In this document: piece by piece, positions 15,650-24,063 of the stretch
Layout: each line of letters starts with the position of its first letter
How positions within the stretch are numbered: the first letter of the stretch is position 1
Origin: Bacterioplanoides sp. SCSIO 12839
GTDB lineage: Bacteria > Pseudomonadota > Gammaproteobacteria > Pseudomonadales > Oceanobacteraceae
NCBI RefSeq assembly: GCF_024397975.1
Contig: NZ_CP073745.1
Location: 3,312,501-3,376,500, forward strand
DNA: 64,000 bases
Direction of reading: 5' to 3'
The notes under the pieces: model-generated
What the model saw: only the letters and a program-made list of their open reading frames with translations
Database searches by the model: none
Told to the model about the DNA's origin: nothing
Made by a program: the position numbers and the translations under genes

Positions 15650-16519
15650 ATGAAATCACCATCGGAAGCATCAGGTATTGATATCGAAGCGCTGCTCAAC
15701 AGCCTGATTCAGCGGCTGTTTCCGGTATGGTATGCCAATCAGGCAGTCAAAGAGTTGCCGTTGGGTAATATGGGGACTCTGAACCCCAACAGTTTTCTCA
15801 GCCATCGTTGGCTCAGCCTGCACAGTGTGATCCAGGCGATGCAGACTTCATTAGAAAATGCGGATAGTCAGTGGCAAGAGCTCTCGACGTTATTGGGCAA
15901 GCTGATTGTTGAGAACGATTACCAGCGGCCACTCTCAGTCAGCGCTATTCAGGGGCTGGAATATTCATCTATTGAAGACCCCTATCCCAACCTGGTCACC
16001 TATGCCGAGCACAACCTTGGTGCCATCAACTGGGAGAGTGCCGAAGACTTTGAACGCAACCTGAAGTCTGCTTTTGTGCAGGAAGACAGCCCTCACCGCG
16101 TGGTATACCGCGAATGGGATGGACGTTATTACTGGGTTAATAAGGAAGAAGCCCACCACTTCGCAGCGGTTATCATGCACTGCCAACATAAACAGCGCGA
16201 TGCCACCATCAACGCACTGATTAATGTTGAAAGCCTGCATATGCCAACCCTCGATAATCTGCGCAGCAAGTTCTGGTTACTCATCATGCGACGTGACGAC
16301 GCTTATCAGGTAATTGATCTATTGAACAAGGCCAGCCTGCCGGTTTTTCCTTGTGAGTTTGAATGGCGACGCAGTGATTTACTGATATTGGCCTGTCCGA
16401 AGAACAATACAAAACTCAACACCATACTGCTTAACCTGCAAAACAATCGTTCTAATCAGCAGATCACCGACCTGGGCCGGTTTCTGAATCGTTATCACCG
16501 CCCATTCCGTAACCAGTGA
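15650..16519 (+). CDS. Unrecognised protein, 289 aa
   Basis: Start at ATG 15650 (MKSPSEASGIDIEALLNS), with GGAAG 9 bases upstream; the frame is open back to 15488, but that stretch overlaps the divergent gene and reads unlike protein. Soluble and mixed alpha/beta, with a WDGRYYWVNKEEAHHFAAVI segment and a basic C-terminus (GRFLNRYHRPFRNQ). No catalytic motif recognised. It is followed after 113 bases by the AraC-type regulator in the same orientation. Confidence 0.65.
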   Translation: MKSPSEASGIDIEALLNSLIQRLFPVWYANQAVKELPLGNMGTLNPNSFLSHRWLSLHSVIQAMQTSLENADSQWQELSTLLGKLIVENDYQRPLSVSAIQGLEYSSIEDPYPNLVTYAEHNLGAINWESAEDFERNLKSAFVQEDSPHRVVYREWDGRYYWVNKEEAHHFAAVIMHCQHKQRDATINALINVESLHMPTLDNLRSKFWLLIMRRDDAYQVIDLLNKASLPVFPCEFEWRRSDLLILACPKNNTKLNTILLNLQNNRSNQQITDLGRFLNRYHRPFRNQ

Positions 16520-16632
16520 GCCTTCGATCCTAACCAAGTCTGACACTGCGAACATAGCTGCTGGAGGCTTGATTTAGCCAAAAAGCCTGTCATGCTTGTG
16601 CCGTTATAAATAAAACAATAAACGGTAAGCGC

Positions 16633-17661
16633 ATGATCAGAGGAACCTGGAGTCTGACCGAGCCTTTAATCCCGGTAAATATGCCGGCGACCATGGTTCG
16701 TCTGGGGGTTGAAAACGGATTACAACAGTCCGACTTATTGCACAACACCCAACTGAATGGTGAGATGCTGACCGATCCTGCGACACGTCTGAGCTATCAA
16801 CAACTGCTGACTCTGGTCAACAATCTGATCAAGCTGTACCCGGGGCAAACGCTTGGGCTTGATCTTGGCAACGCACTGAATATTAACCAATACGGTATGT
16901 TGGGTTATGCGATCCTCAGCTGTGCGGATATTCGCAGCGCATTACAGCTCGGCGTAAAGTACCACTCCCTGATCGATCCGGCGTTTACCTTTGAAATTAT
17001 TGAGCAAGACGACACCACCGCTATCCGCTTAACCGCACACATTCCTTTTGAACCCATTTATCGCATGTTGTGCGACGTTTTTGTTGCGAATTTTGCCTCA
17101 TTAGGCCGTTTTCTGATCGGCCAACCGGATATGCAGCCCATCGAAGTGCACCTGAACCATCCAAAGCCGGATTACGCCGATCAATACCAGCAATATTTCC
17201 AGTGCCCGGTGTTATTCGATCAACCCCGCACCGAACTGATTGTTGATTCCTCATTGCTTGATTTGCCACTGATCATGGCCGATCAGGCGACTGCCAATAT
17301 GGCGGAAAGCCAATGTGCCGAAATTCTCAGCCGCCTGGGCCCTAAAGAAGGCATCGCCGCCAAGGTACGCCGGATTTTGCTGCAAAACCCAGGGCACTTC
17401 CCGCCCGTTGATGTCGTCGCCAGCCATCTCGCGACTTCTACCCGAACCTTGAGCCGCAGCCTGCAGGAACTGGGAACTTCATATCAACGTATTCTCGATG
17501 AAATCCGCAAAGAGATGGCGATTGAATATCTGCGCAATTCCAGTTTGCCCATTGAAGAAGTCGCGGCTCTGGTAGGCTACTCGGACCCTTCTAACTTCCG
17601 TAAAGCGTTTCGCCGCTGGACAGGGCGCGCCCCTTCTTATTACCGCAAAGAGCTGTCATAA
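16633..17661 (+). CDS. AraC-family transcriptional regulator, OruR/ArgR-like architecture
   Basis: 342 residues. The N-terminal ligand-sensing domain (about 20-200; VRLGVENGLQQSDLL..., GLDLGNALNINQYGMLGYAI) is of the Arabinose_bd type found in OruR and many lipid- or catabolite-responsive AraC proteins of Pseudomonas. The C-terminal domain has two helix-turn-helix units, VVASHLATSTRTLSRSLQ and IEEVAALVGYSDPSNFRKAF, and ends with RWTGRAPSYYRKEL, the family signature. The target is not evident; it may control the 15650 gene or itself. A strong terminator follows. Confidence 0.92.
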   Translation: MIRGTWSLTEPLIPVNMPATMVRLGVENGLQQSDLLHNTQLNGEMLTDPATRLSYQQLLTLVNNLIKLYPGQTLGLDLGNALNINQYGMLGYAILSCADIRSALQLGVKYHSLIDPAFTFEIIEQDDTTAIRLTAHIPFEPIYRMLCDVFVANFASLGRFLIGQPDMQPIEVHLNHPKPDYADQYQQYFQCPVLFDQPRTELIVDSSLLDLPLIMADQATANMAESQCAEILSRLGPKEGIAAKVRRILLQNPGHFPPVDVVASHLATSTRTLSRSLQELGTSYQRILDEIRKEMAIEYLRNSSLPIEEVAALVGYSDPSNFRKAFRRWTGRAPSYYRKELS

Positions 17662-17682
17662 ACGATCTCTCAGCGTGACCAG

Positions 17683-17720
17683 AAGCCTTTGTCTGATACA
17701 AAAGACAGAGGCTTTTTTTT
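17683..17720 (+). terminator. Rho-independent terminator of the AraC-type gene
   Basis: AAGCCT-TT-GTCT pairs with AGAC-A-GAGGCTT, followed by T8. It is 21 bases after the stop codon and isolates the regulator gene from the GT4-PAP2 pair. Confidence 0.9.
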
Positions 17721-17742
17721 GATTTAAGCGGACTTCACCAGA

Positions 17743-17771
17743 CTGTCACAGCAGTGAAAGAGAAGTGTCAT
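17743..17771 (+). promoter_or_regulatory. Pho-box-like array upstream of GT4-PAP2
   Basis: CTGTCAC-AGCA-GTGAAAG-AGAA-GTGTCAT: three heptamers on an exact 11-base period, the first and third close to the PhoB half-site CTGTCAT (6 of 7 each) and the middle one poor. A weak -10 candidate (AAAGTA, 17783-17788) begins 12 bases after the array, near the pho-promoter spacing. The site lies 52 bases before the GT4 start and after a terminator, so it must serve this unit. Confidence 0.55.
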
Positions 17772-17822
17772 ATTCAGATCCCAAAGTAGAGCTCAACATC
17801 GGCAATAGCACGACAAGGCACC

Positions 17823-19046
17823 ATGAGTTCTTCTTTAACACGCATCACCCTGGTTACCGAAACCTTTGCTCCTGAGATCAATGGCGTCGCCAATACTCTC
17901 GGGCACCTGGTGCGTGGTTTATTATCACGCGGTATAGCCGTTCAGGTGATTCGCCCACGACAGCACAAGCAAGATCTCGGTACCCAGAAAGGCCAGCAAG
18001 AAAGTCAGCAGGAGCCGGGGTTAACCACTGTGATCTTACCGGGCTTGCCAATTCCCGGTTACAACGAACTGAAGTTTGGTTTGCCACTCAAGCAGAAAAT
18101 CCGCCAGGCGCTGACTGAGTTTCAGCCTCAGGCCATTTATGTCGCCACAGAAGGTCCAATGGGTTGGGCGGCAGTCAAAGCAGCCAGCGCTCTGAACGTC
18201 GCGGTGTTAAGTGGCTTTCACACGAATTTTCATCAATACATCGAACATTATCACCTTGGTCTGTTGGAAAAACCGGCTTACCGCTACCTGCGTTATTTTC
18301 ATAACCTGACCGCTGGAACTCTGGTTCCAACCAACAGCCAATGCCATGAATTACAGGCCCATGGTTTTGACAATGTCAGAGTGCTGGCTCGTGGTGTTGA
18401 TAGCCAATTATTCAGTCCAGAAAAACGCAGCTCCACGTTGAGAAAACAATGGGGTGTTAACGACGATGATTTAGTGCTGCTTTATGTTGGCCGCATTGCC
18501 GGTGAAAAAAATATGGATCTGGCACTGGCAACCTATCAACAACTTTTACACTCCGATGAACGCGTTCGTCTGGTATTGGTGGGTGACGGCCCAGAGCTGC
18601 CAAAAATCCGGGAACAACACCCGGACGTGATTTGTTGTGGTATGCAACGGGGTGAAGATCTGGCCGCGCATTATGCCAGTGGTGACGTATTTCTGTTTCC
18701 GAGCAAGACCGACACTTTTGGCAATGTCGTGACGGAAGCGATGGCCAGCGGATTGGCTGTGATCAGCTTCGACTACGCTGCAGGCCATGAGCATATTCGT
18801 TCGGGCAATAACGGTTTATTAGCGCCTTATGGTAATGACAGCCAATTCATGAATAACGCCATTACCCTGCTCGACAGCCCTAATTTATTAAAAACATTGC
18901 GCGAACAAGCGCGAGAAACCGCTCTGACGATTTCGTGGGACAGCATTGTGGATGAATTTCAGCTGCGCCTGATAACCGCTCAAACCAAGGATAAACGTTA
19001 TGCTTGCAACAAAACCGCTGGCCGCAAGAACCGCGCTACTGTTTAA
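17823..19046 (+). CDS. GT4-family glycosyltransferase, MgtA-like (paralogue 2)
   Basis: A 407-residue GT-B enzyme, clearly related to the protein of 4953-6125 (shared VTET-x-x-P-x-x-NGVANTL start, STEGPMGWAAVKA-like middle, GFHTNFHQYIEHY). The donor site includes YVGRIAGEKNMDL, GDGPELPKI and TDTFGNVVTEAMASG; this is a DX7E variant of the EX7E motif, common in MgtA-type GDP-mannose mannosyltransferases. It has a 20-residue Gln/Gly-rich insert near residue 60 (GTQKGQQESQQEPG) that the paralogue lacks. Its 3' end overlaps the PAP2 gene by 47 bases. I infer sugar transfer to diacylglycerol or a related lipid; the substrate is unproven. Confidence 0.88.
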   Translation: MSSSLTRITLVTETFAPEINGVANTLGHLVRGLLSRGIAVQVIRPRQHKQDLGTQKGQQESQQEPGLTTVILPGLPIPGYNELKFGLPLKQKIRQALTEFQPQAIYVATEGPMGWAAVKAASALNVAVLSGFHTNFHQYIEHYHLGLLEKPAYRYLRYFHNLTAGTLVPTNSQCHELQAHGFDNVRVLARGVDSQLFSPEKRSSTLRKQWGVNDDDLVLLYVGRIAGEKNMDLALATYQQLLHSDERVRLVLVGDGPELPKIREQHPDVICCGMQRGEDLAAHYASGDVFLFPSKTDTFGNVVTEAMASGLAVISFDYAAGHEHIRSGNNGLLAPYGNDSQFMNNAITLLDSPNLLKTLREQARETALTISWDSIVDEFQLRLITAQTKDKRYACNKTAGRKNRATV

Positions 19047-19569
19047 CAAAGCGGATCAGTTTGAACTGACTTTATGTCAACGCATGAACCGCATGGGTTA
19101 TTACACAGCCATTCGTTTATTTTTTAAAGGCATCAGTCGTCTGGGTGACGGGGTGTTCTGGTATAGCCTGGCGCTGTTGATGCCTGTTTTTTACGGTGTT
19201 GATGCACTCTATGCATTAGGCCACATCACCGTCACTGCATTAATTTGTGTCGCTATTTACAGCCAGTTAAAAAGTCGTTTAGTGCGCCAGCGCCCGTTTA
19301 TTTCCTTTGACGATATTACGGCTCATACCGCCCCACTGGATTTATACAGTTTTCCTTCAGGCCACACCATGAATGCGGTTAACTTTGCCATTTTATTCAG
19401 CGCCTTTTTCCCGCCATTGCTCTGGCTGGTTGTGCCTTTTGCAATTTTGGTGGCATTTTCCCGGGTTATTTTAGGCATGCATTATCCAACGGATGTGTTG
19501 GTCGGCGCTGTATTAGGCATGCTGATCAGTTTAGGGTCATTGGCACTGTACCCGGCAGGTGTTTTTTAG
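19000..19569 (+). CDS. PAP2-family membrane phosphatase
   Basis: 189 residues with about five transmembrane helices. The three PAP2 motifs are complete: KSRLVRQRPF (KX6RP), PSGHT, and SRVILGMHYPTDV (SR-X5-H-X3-D). This family removes phosphate from phosphatidic acid, undecaprenyl pyrophosphate or phosphatidylglycerophosphate, with the active site facing the periplasm. The ATG at 19000 has AAGGA at good spacing and lies inside the end of the GT4 gene, so translation of the two is linked. In this setting, making diacylglycerol for the glycosyltransferase is a reasonable guess. Undecaprenyl-phosphate recycling is the main alternative. Confidence 0.9.
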   Translation: MLATKPLAARTALLFNKADQFELTLCQRMNRMGYYTAIRLFFKGISRLGDGVFWYSLALLMPVFYGVDALYALGHITVTALICVAIYSQLKSRLVRQRPFISFDDITAHTAPLDLYSFPSGHTMNAVNFAILFSAFFPPLLWLVVPFAILVAFSRVILGMHYPTDVLVGAVLGMLISLGSLALYPAGVF

Positions 19570-19597
19570 AACATCTCTGAATAATTCAGAGGTGTCC
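19569..19597. terminator. Bidirectional hairpin between convergent pap2 and dinB
   Basis: GAACATCTCTGAA and TTCAGAGGTGTCC pair with a TAA loop and two mismatches or G-U pairs. The arms contain the stop region of both genes. On the minus strand it is followed by TAAAAAA rather than T, so it is a weak terminator by rule. Confidence 0.5.
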
Positions 19598-20655
19598 TAA
19601 AACAAACTCAATTGTTGTTCATTAATCTGAGGGCAGCGCCCTCCGATTCCCAGCAGCCGAATGCCCTGATCTTGTCGTTGTATGGCTTGTTTCAACAATC
19701 GGCTGAAACCTGCGGGCGTGGCAACTTCATGGCTATCAGCCAGGGTGGTTTGAGTGAAGTCGGCAAACTTTACTTTCACAAAGGGCGCCAGCTGCTCGGT
19801 TTCAAACTCCGTTTTCGCCACCCGCTCCGTCCATAATTGCCACAACCTCGGCAACTGAGACAGGCATTCAGCCTCGGTCATTAAATCTTCAGCGTAGGTG
19901 CGCTCCACTCCAATTGATTTACGCTCTCGTCCTAAACGAATCTGGCGGCCATCAAGACCACGACAGCGCTGAAATAACATCGCTCCCATACGGCCAAATT
20001 GCCGCACCAACGCTTCCTGGCTCCACTGCTGAGCATCCTCACAGGTTTTAATACCCACCTGTTCCAGCTTGCGTTGCATCGCCGGGCCAATACCGGGAAT
20101 TTTCCGAACATCCAATAAACGAACAAAGTCATCAACCCGGTGTGGCTTAACAACGCATTGCCCGTCGGGTTTGTTCCAGTCGCTGGCCACTTTGGCCAGA
20201 AATTTATTCGGGGCGATACCGGCCGATACCGTAATACCAATTTCCTCGCGCACCCTCTGACGGATCTGTAACGCAATCTCACTGGCATTCTGTTGTGGAT
20301 CAATTTCAAGATAGGCTTCATCCACCGATACCTGCTGCAACAAGGTAACGTCATCACGCTGCCAGGCATATTCACGCAAAATCGCCATCACCTGCTGAGA
20401 AACTTCGCGGTAACGATTCATATTGCCGGGTACCAGCGTCAACTGTGGACAGAGCTTTAACGCATGCGCAGTTGCCATCGCCGAGCGCACCCCAAATTCC
20501 CGCGCCGGATAATTACAGGTAGAGATAACCCCACGGCGGCTGGCATCCCCACCAATGGCAATCGGGATGTCGCGATACTCCGGGTGATCGCGCATTTCAA
20601 CGGCGGCAAAAAAGCAGTCACAGTCGATATGAATAACTTTGCGCTGAAGCGACAT
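19597..20655 (-). CDS. dinB: DNA polymerase IV
   Basis: Y-family translesion polymerase, cytoplasmic. About 352 residues from the ATG at 20655, chosen because AGGGGG is correctly spaced for it; ATG at 20661 is too close to that element. Metal-binding catalytic residues are in DCDCFFAAVE (Asp 11, Asp 13) and SVDEAYLE (Asp 112, Glu 113). The KVASDWNKPDGQ and VRKIPGIGPAMQRKLEQVG (helix-hairpin-helix thumb) stretches are intact. The C-terminal QLSLF is a textbook beta-clamp-binding motif. A perfect LexA box lies upstream, so it is SOS-controlled. Length matches E. coli Pol IV (351). Confidence 0.96.
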   Translation of the reverse strand: MSLQRKVIHIDCDCFFAAVEMRDHPEYRDIPIAIGGDASRRGVISTCNYPAREFGVRSAMATAHALKLCPQLTLVPGNMNRYREVSQQVMAILREYAWQRDDVTLLQQVSVDEAYLEIDPQQNASEIALQIRQRVREEIGITVSAGIAPNKFLAKVASDWNKPDGQCVVKPHRVDDFVRLLDVRKIPGIGPAMQRKLEQVGIKTCEDAQQWSQEALVRQFGRMGAMLFQRCRGLDGRQIRLGRERKSIGVERTYAEDLMTEAECLSQLPRLWQLWTERVAKTEFETEQLAPFVKVKFADFTQTTLADSHEVATPAGFSRLLKQAIQRQDQGIRLLGIGGRCPQINEQQLSLF

Positions 20656-20697
20656 ATGCATCCCCCTTAATATCCGCCTCCTGACCTCTGCCCAGCA

Positions 20698-20713
20698 CTG
20701 TAAATACATACAG
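20698..20713 (-). promoter_or_regulatory. LexA (SOS) box of dinB
   Basis: CTGT-AAATACAT-ACAG matches CTGT-N8-ACAG exactly, and the dyad extends two bases on each side (CACTGT...ACAGTG, 20696-20715). It is 43 bases upstream of the dinB start, where it would cover the promoter. Confidence 0.92.
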
Positions 20714-20803
20714 TGTTATTTTATCAATATATCAGCCCTGAAAACTAGCGGCCAGTACCAATCTGTTGCAAAATCAGGCTCTATAATTCTAAGAGGTACG
20801 ACC

Positions 20804-21226
20804 ATGCAAGCTTCCCTGATTTTATGGCCGGTTCTGGCACAGGTTTTTCTGACATTACTGATGTTTTTACTGCTGGCCGCACGCAAGGCAAAAGCAGTTA
20901 AAGCCGGTTTGGTTGACCGTCAGAAAGTGGCCCTGAATAACAAAGCCTGGCCGGATAACGTGGTGCAAGTATCGAACAACATAACCAACCAGTTTGAAGT
21001 ACCGGTTCTGTTTTATGTTCTTGCATTGCTACTGTTTTCTATCGATGCCGTCGGAGTCATAGCACTGGCGTTGTCCTGGGTATTTGTGATCAGCCGTTAT
21101 ATTCACGGCTATATTCATACCCATTCCAATTATGTCCCGATGCGATTAAGAGCGTATTTGATTGGTTCTCTGGCTGTGATGGCATTGTTCGCGACTGCTG
21201 TTATCGCTTTATTGCAAACACTTTAA
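20804..21226 (+). CDS. MAPEG-family membrane protein
   Basis: 140 residues, four transmembrane helices. It has the MAPEG core with NNITNQFEVPVLFYVLALL in helix 2 and SRYIHGYIHTHSNYVPMRLRAY between helices 3 and 4. The family includes eicosanoid and glutathione-dependent enzymes in animals; bacterial members are mostly untested. No glutathione-related gene is next to it. It is divergent from dinB, and its start (20804) is about 90 bases from the LexA box, so it could be co-affected by that site, although there is no direct sign of that. Convergent with hmuV. Confidence 0.85.
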   Translation: MQASLILWPVLAQVFLTLLMFLLLAARKAKAVKAGLVDRQKVALNNKAWPDNVVQVSNNITNQFEVPVLFYVLALLLFSIDAVGVIALALSWVFVISRYIHGYIHTHSNYVPMRLRAYLIGSLAVMALFATAVIALLQTL

Positions 21227-21235
21227 TGATTGTTT

Positions 21236-22069
21236 TTATGCTGGCAATTCAGGTTGCTGTTTACCGTATGACGGCATTGATCTAAGTGCCAGCCATTCCG
21301 CATTCTGGCGGGCATATTGCCCGGCCAGAATTCCTTCCAGATCGTAAGCCTGCTGCAAAATATCCGCTTGCGCCAATAAAGTAGCGGTACCGGATGCCAG
21401 CACTTTTCCTTGTTTCAAAATTAAAATATCGTCCGCCCAACTGGCTGCTAAAGCCACATCATGCATCACAGCCAATACCGCAACGCCTTGTTGAGCAAAC
21501 TGATTCGCCAGCGACATAATGGCGTGTTGATGCGCCGGATCAAGTGCCGAGGTGCACTCATCCAATAATAAATAACGCTGCTGAATATTGGCTTCAAAGC
21601 CAGAAGCTTGTTGTTGCCAGATTTGTAATAACACTCGCGCCAGCTGCACACGTTGCTGTTCGCCACCGGATAACAGCGGGTAAGGTCGTTGACGTAAATG
21701 CCAGACATCTGTGCATAACATTGCCTCCCGAATCAGATCGTCGCTCTGGCCTTCATCGCCATACGGGATACGTCCCATCGCCACCACCTGATACGCCTGA
21801 AAGGGAAAGGTTAATTCCACTTTCTGAGGCATCACCGCAAGACTTCTAGCCCGCTCCAGAGCTGGCCAATGCGACAACACTTTTTTTTCCAGTAGAATAT
21901 CACCCTGGTAATCATGGATTTCCTGACTGATGCATTTCAGCAATGTCGATTTACCCGCACCGTTCGGGCCTAACACAGCCAGTTTTTTTCCGGGAATTAT
22001 TTCCGCATCCACCTGATCAAGTATCGCTTTTTTACCACGATAAACAGCGAGGTTATTCACTTGAATCAT
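21236..22069 (-). CDS. hmuV: Hemin ABC transporter ATPase HmuV
   Basis: 277-residue ABC ATPase. Walker A GPNGAGKST (around residue 34-42), Q-loop MPQKVELTF, signature [16 protein letters not shown], Walker B YLLLDECTSALD and the switch His in AVMHDVALAA are all intact. It energises heme import through the HmuU channel. A short insert (QQQASGFEANIQQR) before Walker B is typical for HmuV proteins. Last gene of the heme operon, 18 bases after hmuU. Confidence 0.94.
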   Translation of the reverse strand: MIQVNNLAVYRGKKAILDQVDAEIIPGKKLAVLGPNGAGKSTLLKCISQEIHDYQGDILLEKKVLSHWPALERARSLAVMPQKVELTFPFQAYQVVAMGRIPYGDEGQSDDLIREAMLCTDVWHLRQRPYPLLSGGEQQRVQLARVLLQIWQQQASGFEANIQQRYLLLDECTSALDPAHQHAIMSLANQFAQQGVAVLAVMHDVALAASWADDILILKQGKVLASGTATLLAQADILQQAYDLEGILAGQYARQNAEWLALRSMPSYGKQQPELPA

Positions 22070-22087
22070 AAAAATAATCCGAACAAA

Positions 22088-23179
22088 TCAGTGATGACGA
22101 ACCGATTTAATTTGTTGCATTAATAACAATAAAAAGACAGGGCCACCAATAATAGCCATCACCAGACCAACGGGAATATCCGCCGGAGCTAACCAGGTAC
22201 GGGCAATTAAATCGGCTAATAACAATAATGCAGCACCACACACCATACTGGCTGGTAATAGCTGACGATGATCCGGCCCCAATATTAAGCGCATTAAGTG
22301 AGGCACCACCAAACCAATAAAACCAATCATCCCGGCAACAGCAACACCCGCCCCTACCATCAGCGCCGCAGCTGCCAATAAAACAAACTTGCCACGTTGC
22401 ACATGAAAACCCAGATGAGAAGCGACCGCTTCGCCCATCAATAATGCATTAAGCAAACGAGAATATTTTGGTAACGCCAATAAAGGTAATAGGACACAAA
22501 CAAACAACGCCGATATTTCAGCCCAGCGGCCATAAGCCAGACTCCCCATCGACCAGAACGTCATGGAGCGTAATTGCTGGTCATCAGCCACATACGTCAG
22601 AATGCCGGTTAAGGCTCCGGTAATCACATTAATCGCCACACCGGCTAACAACAGCATGGCTATTTGTGTCTGGCCATTAATCGTACCCAAACGATAAATC
22701 ACCAGGCTGACTGCCATTGCGCCGGCAAAAGCCGCTATGGGCAACGCAAATATTCCGGTTAACTCGACCCAAAAGGCCAGCCAACTGTTGCTCAGCACAA
22801 TCACAGCCACCGCCGCTAATGCAGCACCACTGGATACACCAATCAGGCCTGGGTCGGCCAACGGATTACGAAAAATACCCTGAGTGACAGCGCCAGCAAC
22901 GGCCAGCCCAGCGCCAATCAGAATCGCCATTACCGCCCGGGGTAAACGCAATTCACGCACTACCCAATCCGCCTGTCCCTGAATATCAGCGCCACTGATG
23001 GCATTCATTAAAGATTGAATTACCTGCACAAACGCGACCGGAATTGGGCCGGATGACAGCGCTGTGATAAACAGCCCCAGCAACAGCAGCACAACCAAGA
23101 TAATAACCATCAGACCCGTCAGTGGAACCGCCTGCCGCTGCTGCGCTGACCAGACAAAAATACGCCGCACAGACTGCAT
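22088..23179 (-). CDS. hmuU: Hemin ABC transporter permease HmuU (FecCD family)
   Basis: 363 residues, about ten transmembrane helices. FecCD marks: RELRLPRAVMAILIGAGLAVAGAVTQGIFRNPLADPGLIGVSSGA near the N-terminus and GMIGFIGLVVPHLMRLILGPDHRQLLPAS (EAA-like contact loop for the ATPase). It forms the inner-membrane channel for heme with HmuV and receives heme from HmuT. The ATG overlaps the hmuT stop as TAATG. Confidence 0.94.
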   Translation of the reverse strand: MQSVRRIFVWSAQQRQAVPLTGLMVIILVVLLLLGLFITALSSGPIPVAFVQVIQSLMNAISGADIQGQADWVVRELRLPRAVMAILIGAGLAVAGAVTQGIFRNPLADPGLIGVSSGAALAAVAVIVLSNSWLAFWVELTGIFALPIAAFAGAMAVSLVIYRLGTINGQTQIAMLLLAGVAINVITGALTGILTYVADDQQLRSMTFWSMGSLAYGRWAEISALFVCVLLPLLALPKYSRLLNALLMGEAVASHLGFHVQRGKFVLLAAAALMVGAGVAVAGMIGFIGLVVPHLMRLILGPDHRQLLPASMVCGAALLLLADLIARTWLAPADIPVGLVMAIIGGPVFLLLLMQQIKSVRHH

Positions 23180-24063
23180 TATTCGGTGCCGGTGAGTGTC
23201 TGCGAAGCCTGATCATCCGGGTATAACACCTTCACCAATTCCGCAACCGCTTCTCCCAACCGTGGCCCAAAGCCGAGCACAACAGAAGTGTTAATCGCAT
23301 GAATACGATTATTTTTAGCCGCTGCGGTCATGACCAGCGAATTTTGTAGCGCTTGCGGATCTGCCGGGCCGGTATAAGCAACCACAACCACCTCAGGATT
23401 GGCCAATAATGCGCCTTCCGCGGAGACGGGTTTGTAGCTGTCATAATCCATCACATTCACAGCGGACAATAAATCTAACATGGCCTGAGCCTGAGTGTTT
23501 TTCCCGGCCGCCATTAAGCCACGGTTACCCGCGCCCAGAATAAACAGCGTTTTGGGAGCAGCAGCATGTTCCGGAATAACCGCCAATGCCTGCTGAGTTT
23601 GCTCACGGATTTTTCGCTTGAGCTGCTCGCCTTTTTGTTGCTCACCCAGTGCCACTGCAACCTGATCAACTTTTGCAATGACACCCTCCAATGAATAATC
23701 CGCTGCAACCCGAACCACCTGAACACCTGCCTGCTGCAGTTGTTCAAACACCTCGGCCGGCCCGGCATCCTGAGAAGCAATAACAACATCCGGTTTGACG
23801 GACAAAATTCCTTCGGTCGATAACCGACGCATATAGCCAACATCGGGTAATGTTGTTGCGGCTTGGGGGTAACGACTGGTGGTATCCACCGCGACCAAAC
23901 GATCTCCAGCGTCCAGAGCATAAACAATTTCTGTTAATGCCCCATCAATACTGACAATACGTTGATGAGCAGAGTTTTCGGCCTGAGTCGTGACCGCGCA
24001 TAAAAACAGAACCAGCCATACAGCGGCGTTTATCCAACCCGTTTTTGTATTAGGCATTAACAT
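23179..24063 (-). CDS. hmuT: Periplasmic hemin-binding protein HmuT
   Basis: About 294 residues from the ATG at 24063, which has GGAG 7 bases before it; ATG at 24057 is possible. Signal peptide ends near VTTQA-E. The cluster-A-type heme/cobalamin binding fold is seen from RIVSIDGALTEIVYAL and TSRYPQAATTLPDVGYMRRLSTEGILSVKPDVVIAS, close to ShuT/PhuT including the Tyr region (GYMR). It captures heme in the periplasm for HmuUV. The start lies inside the end of hmuS, so the genes are coupled. Confidence 0.92.
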   Translation of the reverse strand: MLMPNTKTGWINAAVWLVLFLCAVTTQAENSAHQRIVSIDGALTEIVYALDAGDRLVAVDTTSRYPQAATTLPDVGYMRRLSTEGILSVKPDVVIASQDAGPAEVFEQLQQAGVQVVRVAADYSLEGVIAKVDQVAVALGEQQKGEQLKRKIREQTQQALAVIPEHAAAPKTLFILGAGNRGLMAAGKNTQAQAMLDLLSAVNVMDYDSYKPVSAEGALLANPEVVVVAYTGPADPQALQNSLVMTAAAKNNRIHAINTSVVLGFGPRLGEAVAELVKVLYPDDQASQTLTGTE

